59,490 nt of DNA. It comes from Bacteroidales bacterium (GTDB lineage: Bacteria > Bacteroidota > Bacteroidia > Bacteroidales > UBA10428). This document shows positions 53,991 to 59,490 of this stretch, in pieces. The first letter of the stretch is position 1. Every line of letters begins with the position of its first letter. Under the pieces are notes generated by a model. That model was given only the letters and a program-made list of their open reading frames with translations. It made no database searches and was not told the origin of the DNA. The position numbers were made by a program, and so were the translations under genes. Location of the stretch: assembly GCA_016935615.1 (NCBI GenBank), contig JAFGQO010000054.1, forward strand, positions 1 to 59,490, in the 5' to 3' direction.

Positions 53991-55949
53991 TTATCTGCCT
54001 AAATATCTGAAATCCCTGAAAATAATAGATATGTCAGTACTCATCTTATAATCTTTTGCATATAACAAGTTCATACGCTTAATAGTTTCACTATTTATTT
54101 TTTTATTCCTTGATCCGGGTATTGGAGTTAGAATACCCTTGTTTAGTTTTGGTAGTGTGCCGATCTCAGCTTCATTATCCGGATAAAATCCTATCCATGT
54201 TCTGAAACCTGTCAGAGTCAGAAAAATATTTCTGATCAACCCTAATGGATTCCTGACAATGAATAATGCAACCGGTAAGATTAGTAATAAAATCAACGCC
54301 ACCAGGATATCAAACAGCCTTTTTGTTCTTTGTGCAAAGCCCTGGCTAAGAGAATTAAAATGTACTATATACAATTCACCGGCTGTATTAATGGAATTGC
54401 TGCCAATAATTGAAAGACTTTCGGGTGGAGCAATTTTATAGTCTATTGAAGGATCGCTAATGCTTAACATTGTTTGAATGATTTTGTGTGAAGGAATATC
54501 CTTCGCACAAAAAACAATTTCATCAATCCGGTTTATTTTGACAATTTCATTCAATTGCGAGAGATCACCTATGTACGATTCGCTATTGCCCTTGCCGTTA
54601 ATCCCTGCAATGCCTACCAGATTTGGAACAATATTGGTCTGTTTCATGATGGAAAATACACGATTACTCTCTTTCAATGAACCTGCAATAATAATTCTTT
54701 TCTTTTGTCTGCTTAACGACAGGTTTACAGTATGAAACAGTTTTCCAACAGTGATCCGGGTTAAAAAAACCGACACTGTTGCCCAAACAGTACCCAACAA
54801 TAAGAGAGCCCTTGAATACCTTAAGCTTTCAGGAAGAAGAGCATAGATGATAAACAGGGCAATTGTTCCCATCGAAATACCCTTCAGCAAGTCAACAATT
54901 CGTGTTCGCTTTTCATAAGCCCCGGCAATAAATAAAAAGAAAAACCACAACAAAATATATGCCGGTACAACATATTTAAGGTACTCTTCCGGATAATAAT
55001 TGTCCATTCCAAACTTAATTTTTTCCCAAAATGGTTCAAAAAAATAAAATCCGAAATAAATAAAAAATGCATCGGACAGAGGTACAATTGCTTTTAAAAA
55101 AAATCTTCTGAATATGGATAAAGACGCCCGTAAATAAATTGCCAGATTAATCAGGGCACTGAACAGAAAAGCATTTTTTGCAGAAAAATGTTTTTTGGCG
55201 AAAATAATCATTGCTTTATAAAAAACCATTACGTAATTGATGCTTCCCTTTTTTGTGCTTTCCCCTTTGTAGTGGATAATAGTAGTTTCAGGAAAGTAAT
55301 AATTGTTATACCCTGCAAGAATGATTCTGTATGACAAGTCAATATCTTCGCCATACATAAAAAATGCTTCATCAAGATATCCTGTCTTGTCCAAAACATT
55401 TTTCCTGATAAACATAAATGCACCCGGTAAAATCTCAATTTTACTGATCTTGTTATTATCGAGATATCCAAGATGGTATTTCCCAAATAATTTTGATCTG
55501 GGGAAAAGTCTGGACAATCCGAATATTTTAAAAAATGAAACCAATGGGGTGGGTAATGCCCTTTTGGATTCGGGAAGGAAATTTCCTTTGCCGTCAATCA
55601 TTTTCACTCCGAGTCCTCCTGCATCGGAATGATTATCCATAAAAGATATACATTTCGAGAATGTATCTTCCTGTACAATCGTATCAGGATTAAGCATCAA
55701 CAGATATTTCCCTTTTGCAATAGCCAATCCCTGATTATTCGCTTTGGAAAAACCATAATTCTTTTTATTCTCAACCAGAATAACTTCAGGGAATTTTTCT
55801 CTGATCATCTGGCAGGAGCCATCAACAGAATTATTATCAACAACAATAATTTCACAATGAATACCTTCAATGGATTTGTAAACCGAATGAAGACATTGCT
55901 CAAGAAAATACTTGACATTATAATTTACTATAATTACCGAAAGATCCAT
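53991..55949 (-). CDS. Fusion of family 2 glycosyltransferase and degenerate sugar-phosphate transferase
   Basis: A 652-aa membrane enzyme. Residues 1-240 are a GT2 glycosyltransferase: SVIIVNYNVKYFLEQCL, VVDNNSVDGS, the YLLMLNPDT metal site and FFMYGEDIDLSYRI. Several membrane helices follow (about 250-410). Residues 413-538 look like the CoA-binding-like Rossmann domain of polyprenyl glycosyl-1-phosphate transferases (RIIIAGS at 418-424, EIVFCAKDIPS). The tail has the membrane-entry motif KRLFDILVALILLLILPVA (543-561) and the closing YAKDYKMSTDISIIF (630-644), but lacks the catalytic KFRSM-type segment between. It probably adds sugars in exopolysaccharide assembly, with the second half non-catalytic (inference). 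Confidence 0.82.
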   Translation of the reverse strand: MDLSVIIVNYNVKYFLEQCLHSVYKSIEGIHCEIIVVDNNSVDGSCQMIREKFPEVILVENKKNYGFSKANNQGLAIAKGKYLLMLNPDTIVQEDTFSKCISFMDNHSDAGGLGVKMIDGKGNFLPESKRALPTPLVSFFKIFGLSRLFPRSKLFGKYHLGYLDNNKISKIEILPGAFMFIRKNVLDKTGYLDEAFFMYGEDIDLSYRIILAGYNNYYFPETTIIHYKGESTKKGSINYVMVFYKAMIIFAKKHFSAKNAFLFSALINLAIYLRASLSIFRRFFLKAIVPLSDAFFIYFGFYFFEPFWEKIKFGMDNYYPEEYLKYVVPAYILLWFFFLFIAGAYEKRTRIVDLLKGISMGTIALFIIYALLPESLRYSRALLLLGTVWATVSVFLTRITVGKLFHTVNLSLSRQKKRIIIAGSLKESNRVFSIMKQTNIVPNLVGIAGINGKGNSESYIGDLSQLNEIVKINRIDEIVFCAKDIPSHKIIQTMLSISDPSIDYKIAPPESLSIIGSNSINTAGELYIVHFNSLSQGFAQRTKRLFDILVALILLLILPVALFIVRNPLGLIRNIFLTLTGFRTWIGFYPDNEAEIGTLPKLNKGILTPIPGSRNKKINSETIKRMNLLYAKDYKMSTDISIIFRDFRYLGR

Positions 55950-56004
55950 CGGCCAGAAAAGAGGATAAATTTACAATAATATAATTAAGAAGTACCCTTA
56001 GATT

Positions 56005-56754
56005 TTACTTTGGGATTTTAATCTCTTCAGCGCATTCCATCATTAATAATCGACAAGCATTTCTATGTCCCAATGTACATGACTTATTAAAATGATAACA
56101 TGCATTTTCCATTTCTTCCAGTCTGAAATAAGTCATTGCCAGATTAAAATGAGTAATAGGATTTTCACTTTCGATCTTCAGGGCTTTCTCAAATTGCAAT
56201 GCAGCTTCATCATATTCTCTTAATTCATATTTTACCATTCCTTTCCCGTGATATGCTGCAGCAGATTTCGAATTTACCGCCAGTGTTGCATCAAAATCAG
56301 ATTCTGCCAGATCAAAATCCTGAAGGTAAAAATGAGCCATGCCCCGGTTAAGATATACTTTGTAAACAGATTCATCAGGCATATCAAGCTGCAAGGCTTG
56401 ATCAAAATCTTCAATTGCCTTGTTGTATTTTTCTTTTTGCAGATGAAGAAGAGCTCTCAGATAATAATATTCAGGATGGTTATTATACATCCTGATATAT
56501 TCTTCAATATCCCTATATGCATCCTTGCTTCTCTCATTTTCAATAAGAATGCTTATTTTCTTCTCCTGTATATCAATATTGTCAGGCTTTCTGACAAGAA
56601 AATCTTCCAGTGTTGTTAGAGCCCTGACAATATCTCCGGATGCAACATATCGATCTGTCAGTAATAATGTCGATTCAACATCTTCCTGCTGTGAAAACAG
56701 ACTACCATTCAACAAAACTATCAGAAGAATAGAAAGTAATAATCTGTTGTTCAT
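56005..56754 (-). CDS. Exported tetratricopeptide repeat protein
   Basis: A 249-aa protein with signal peptide 1-21 (SLFSQQ) and about five TPR units between residues 27 and 235 (for example ASGDIVRALTTLEDFLVRKPDN, AIEDFDQALQLDMPDE, AYHGKGMVKYELREYDEAALQFEKALKIE). The end has an LGHRNACRLL motif. TPRs mediate protein contacts; it may be an adaptor in the adjacent envelope locus, which is inference. It precedes the glycosyltransferase-fusion gene by 55 nt, co-directional. Confidence 0.85.
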   Translation of the reverse strand: MNNRLLLSILLIVLLNGSLFSQQEDVESTLLLTDRYVASGDIVRALTTLEDFLVRKPDNIDIQEKKISILIENERSKDAYRDIEEYIRMYNNHPEYYYLRALLHLQKEKYNKAIEDFDQALQLDMPDESVYKVYLNRGMAHFYLQDFDLAESDFDATLAVNSKSAAAYHGKGMVKYELREYDEAALQFEKALKIESENPITHFNLAMTYFRLEEMENACYHFNKSCTLGHRNACRLLMMECAEEIKIPK

Positions 56755-56902
56755 AATTCTATTCTATTTGCGACGTAAGATAGTAAAAAGATATGTGAGT
56801 TTACCCTTACACAGATACAATTAATAAACACTCTGCATCAAGTTATTCCCTGATACAGGTTAAAAAGCACCATGCCCATTTGACGAAAATCAAATCTGCA
56901 TA

Positions 56903-57751
56903 TTACTTCCTTTCGAGCTTTTTAAAATCCTGACTCAGAAAGCCGTCCGGATTTTTGCTTGATATTTTATGATAATCGAAATAATAAAAATTAGCATCGG
57001 CGGCACCTATGATTATCTTGTAACACCTAGCATTGATTTTTGTGCCTTCCGGTCCCACTTTATGTAAAAAAACCACATCATTATTTCTTCTGGAAATAGC
57101 ATCGGTAATATCTTCTTTCGTAACAATCCGGAAATCTGATGAGTATATTTTTTTTATTCTTGCTGTTGAATTCACATCATCTGAAAGTTCTTCCTCAAGC
57201 AGATACAACGTCTTTCCCTGAATATTTTTCATGTTGTCGTTATAGTGTTGCAGTACATTGGCAGAAACAATCTCAGGATGATCTTTGATCAATATTGCGT
57301 GGTTCTGAATAAATCTCACCAGAATAGCAAGTTTGTATATATAATTATCCTCTTCAACATTATAATATGCCAATGGCACTGATGCAATATCAGGCATTTG
57401 ATTCTTTCTGTAATAATCTCCTCCAAGCGATAAATGAAGGAATCTATAAATGGCATCTGTTTTATCGTTCTCGAAAGTAACTTTTGACATATAAAGAAAG
57501 GAATATTGAGGATCAAAACGAAGTTCTTCAAACTGTTTTAAAGTAATAAATTCAAATTCTGTAATATCCCATTCCTGTTGCATAACTTCCTTTATTACAA
57601 TGTTATATTCCATTAGCGGATTATCAAGCAATACCACCATAGTTTTTGTATTAAAGAATGCATTGATATCATCTCTGGTTGGCACATAACTTTGTGACAG
57701 AACGATTGCAGATAGTGCAATAAAAACCAAGCTGATTATTGACTTTTTCAT
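56903..57751 (-). CDS. Secreted protein of unknown function
   Basis: A 282-aa protein with a clear signal peptide (1-19, ending VLSQ). The body mixes helices and strands with no motif I recognise: DINAFFNTKTMVVLLDNPLMEYN near the start, FLYMSKVTFENDKTDA, and GAADANFYYFDYHKISSKNPDGF near the end. Two residues stretches (GEDY-like YYRKNQMPD and YYNVEEDNYIY) are Tyr-rich. It lies 11 nt after the upstream secreted-protein gene, with which it likely forms an operon. Similar pairs may exist in other Bacteroidota, but I cannot name a family. Confidence 0.7.
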   Translation of the reverse strand: MKKSIISLVFIALSAIVLSQSYVPTRDDINAFFNTKTMVVLLDNPLMEYNIVIKEVMQQEWDITEFEFITLKQFEELRFDPQYSFLYMSKVTFENDKTDAIYRFLHLSLGGDYYRKNQMPDIASVPLAYYNVEEDNYIYKLAILVRFIQNHAILIKDHPEIVSANVLQHYNDNMKNIQGKTLYLLEEELSDDVNSTARIKKIYSSDFRIVTKEDITDAISRRNNDVVFLHKVGPEGTKINARCYKIIIGAADANFYYFDYHKISSKNPDGFLSQDFKKLERK

Positions 57752-57762
57752 AATGTTATTGT

Positions 57763-58440
57763 TTAATTTTTTGGGAAATAAAGAGGATTTTTAGCATTGT
57801 ATTTTCTGATATATACGAACTTAAGTTGTTTTCTCTTCTTTTTACTTAATGCAACATATTCATCGTGCAATTCGGGATCCTGCATAAGGATAACTTCAAT
57901 TGCTTCATAGGTATAATCAAGAACCCTGCCAGTATTGAAATCCAGAATATACTGCCGCATCTCCGTAGAAGGATATGATGCAGAGGGAATTCTGTATGGA
58001 TCGTAATAATAAGAATTGTAATAGTATGGTGAATTGTAATAATCAGTATAGGTTGTATGACTTGCAATGAAATGACAAATAGAACCAATTAATGTAATTC
58101 TGAAGAAATCATCCTCTATTTGGATATAGATAAATCCGTTTCTGGAATACCCCCATATTTTATCGGGATTTAGTTTGTCCCGGTTGCCCAGGTTATCATA
58201 ATAATACACACTGGATTTCACCAATACCTTATCAAAAAAATCCGGATCATTGTAATCGTATTCCGAAATAATCCTTGATTTTGGCAAAGGCGAATTTGTT
58301 TTAACATCTTCAAAGTTAAGGTAAAGACCTTCCTTAAACTGAAAATCAGAATTATACTCCACCATATTGGAAGAATCTGCCTGAGAAAAATTGGTTTGGG
58401 TACTTAAAAGTACTAAAATCAGTATGGCAATATATTTCAT
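57763..58440 (-). CDS. Secreted tyrosine-rich protein of unknown function
   Basis: A 225-aa protein with signal peptide 1-20 (NFSQ). Residues 28-120 look like beta strands (YLNFEDVKTNSPLPKS, NGFIYIQIEDDFFRI). Residues 131-149 are markedly Tyr-rich, with ten tyrosines in nineteen residues, and a basic KKKRKQ patch is near 200. A cytoplasmic or secreted fate depends on the signal, which looks sound. I start at ATG 58440, eight codons inside a longer TTG-started frame, because it places the signal peptide first. First gene of the minus-strand envelope block. Confidence 0.7.
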   Translation of the reverse strand: MKYIAILILVLLSTQTNFSQADSSNMVEYNSDFQFKEGLYLNFEDVKTNSPLPKSRIISEYDYNDPDFFDKVLVKSSVYYYDNLGNRDKLNPDKIWGYSRNGFIYIQIEDDFFRITLIGSICHFIASHTTYTDYYNSPYYYNSYYYDPYRIPSASYPSTEMRQYILDFNTGRVLDYTYEAIEVILMQDPELHDEYVALSKKKRKQLKFVYIRKYNAKNPLYFPKN

Positions 58441-58461
58441 ATGAAAGACTGTCTCCTTCAA

Positions 58462-58469
58462 CAAATTTA
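58462..58469 (-). promoter_or_regulatory. Candidate -7 box at the head of the envelope block
   Basis: On the minus strand TAAATTTG, a full -7 match, ends 21 nt before the start codon at 58440. The -33 position at 20-nt spacing reads TTTC (three of four). Confidence 0.4.
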
Positions 58470-58625
58470 ACTTTTCTCAATTAAAGTCTGAAATTAACAA
58501 CCGGTTTTATAACAGCTCTTTGGTTAATAATTACTTTGCTGATTGTCATTTTAAAAACGAATAAAATTACTATTTATGCTAATTATTAATTAAATTTAAT
58601 AAGTAATATACCAAATTACCCTGTT

Positions 58626-59490
58626 ATGGGATTACTTCGATACCTTACAAATTATTTCTCAAAGAAAGTTGATAACAACCTTGATACGGAAGTTATTAAC
58701 AAGGTAATAACCATAAGCTATGCATCTGCGATATCTCTTTTTTTCTATATTGCTTTCGGCATCATCGCCCTGTTCAATGAAAATTATCTTCTGGCCCTGG
58801 TACTAGGAGTTGCATCAGCATTAACCTATTTTGTCTATCAATATCTTTTAAAATCTTCGAAGATAGAGTTATCATCAAATCTTATTCTTATAATTACTGC
58901 ATTCGTTCTTTTGTATTGTCTTGCGACAGGCGGAGCATTTGGAAGCGGATTCCTGTGGTTATTTCCTTATCCTATACTGGCTATTGCACTTAAAGGTCTT
59001 GATAATGGCACAAGAATCTCACTGGTATTTCTGATATGTATTACGCTAATTTGTTATCTTAATCTTCTTTTCCCTGCTCTTCCTGACTATGAACTCAGCT
59101 TTAGCCTGAGAATTATCGGAGCCTACCTTTCAATTCATGCAATTATTTATACTTATGAGTTTTTGCAGATGCGAAACCAAAAAACAATGCAGAAATGGAT
59201 TGATGAAAGCAGGAATGAAAGCAAGCAGAAGGATGATTTTTTATCGAAATTATCTCACCAGATCAGAACTCCCTTAAATAACATTACATTAATTTCCAAC
59301 CTGGTAGACAGAAGTAAATTGCCGGCTGATCAGCAGGATCTGTTTGATACTATTATAGCTTCAACAAACAACCTTGTTGATGTTGTAAATAATATTGTTC
59401 AGGTATCAACAATAGATATCGATAAGGAAGAACAGAATTTGGTGAGTTTTAATATCGAATCAACAATTAATAATACGTTATCATTGTTTA
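58626..59490 (+). CDS. Membrane sensor histidine kinase (3' end beyond window)
   Basis: The first 288 codons of a kinase that runs off the window. About six hydrophobic helices fill residues 35-175 (AISLFFYIAFGIIALF, LILIITAFVLLYCLA, IGAYLSIHAIIYTYEF), followed by a short coiled linker rich in Gln/Lys. The dimerisation and phosphoacceptor box is at 205-220 (FLSKLSHQIRTPLNNI) with His211 as the phosphate acceptor. The ATP-binding domain would begin just past the window edge. It is divergent from the envelope block (186 nt between start codons) and could control it, which is only a possibility. Confidence 0.88.
   Translation, partial: MGLLRYLTNYFSKKVDNNLDTEVINKVITISYASAISLFFYIAFGIIALFNENYLLALVLGVASALTYFVYQYLLKSSKIELSSNLILIITAFVLLYCLATGGAFGSGFLWLFPYPILAIALKGLDNGTRISLVFLICITLICYLNLLFPALPDYELSFSLRIIGAYLSIHAIIYTYEFLQMRNQKTMQKWIDESRNESKQKDDFLSKLSHQIRTPLNNITLISNLVDRSKLPADQQDLFDTIIASTNNLVDVVNNIVQVSTIDIDKEEQNLVSFNIESTINNTLSLF

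Overview
The window is chromosomal DNA of a Bacteroidota bacterium, most likely a free-living or marine Bacteroidales/Marinilabiliales-type organism. Evidence: T9SS cargo with type A and type B sorting domains, a PorP/SprF-family protein, a T9SS plug-family protein, PorE-like TPR/beta-propeller/OmpA proteins, a complete Na+-translocating NADH:quinone reductase operon plus NhaC (sodium economy), and promoters of the Bacteroidota TTTG-N19-TAnnTTTG type. The DNA is AT-rich. I see no rRNA, tRNA, CRISPR array, prophage or intact insertion sequence.

Layout. 0.1-2.5 kb: a small T9SS cargo protein, a palindrome-rich intergenic element and a GNAT protein. 2.7-9.9 kb (minus): nqrABCDEF followed by apbE, the flavin transferase that modifies NqrB and NqrC; a 160-bp MITE-like element lies between nqrF and apbE. 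10-16.7 kb: T9SS plug-family protein, 1-pyrroline-5-carboxylate dehydrogenase, a DivIC/FtsB-like protein with a textbook promoter, a glycosyltransferase, an OmpH/Skp-like protein and PorP/SprF. 16.8-27.4 kb: two giant divergent T9SS cargo proteins, a 1834-aa PKD-repeat type B protein next to PorP/SprF and a 1643-aa type A protein with four tandem modules of about 180 aa. 27.6-36.7 kb: proline dehydrogenase, an ECF sigma/anti-sigma-like/periplasmic trio, and housekeeping genes (histidine phosphatase, NhaC, YqgE, class IV aminotransferase, rhomboid, HolA, a solitary HSDR_N protein).

36.7-58.4 kb is a block of thirteen minus-strand genes concerned with the envelope. In transcription order: two secreted proteins of unknown function, a TPR protein, a glycosyltransferase fused to a degenerate sugar-phosphate-transferase module, an orphan lipoyl E2 acyltransferase, five tandem paralogues that share a TPR-plus-PD40-propeller head but have different C-terminal tails, a GNAT acetyltransferase, a protein with two SPOR-like modules, and the Wza/Wzc polysaccharide export pair. 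The window ends inside a membrane histidine kinase on the plus strand.

The most interesting part is the five-paralogue array (42148-52519). The same head is combined with OmpA (two copies), a SPOR-like module, no anchor, or a long helical-repeat region ending in a C-terminal membrane helix. With the double-SPOR protein and Wza/Wzc this looks like a multi-tier envelope scaffold, perhaps built around polysaccharide export or T9SS-dependent surface structures. That function is inference; the domain layout is read from the translations. All functional names rest on reading sequence motifs without database searches.
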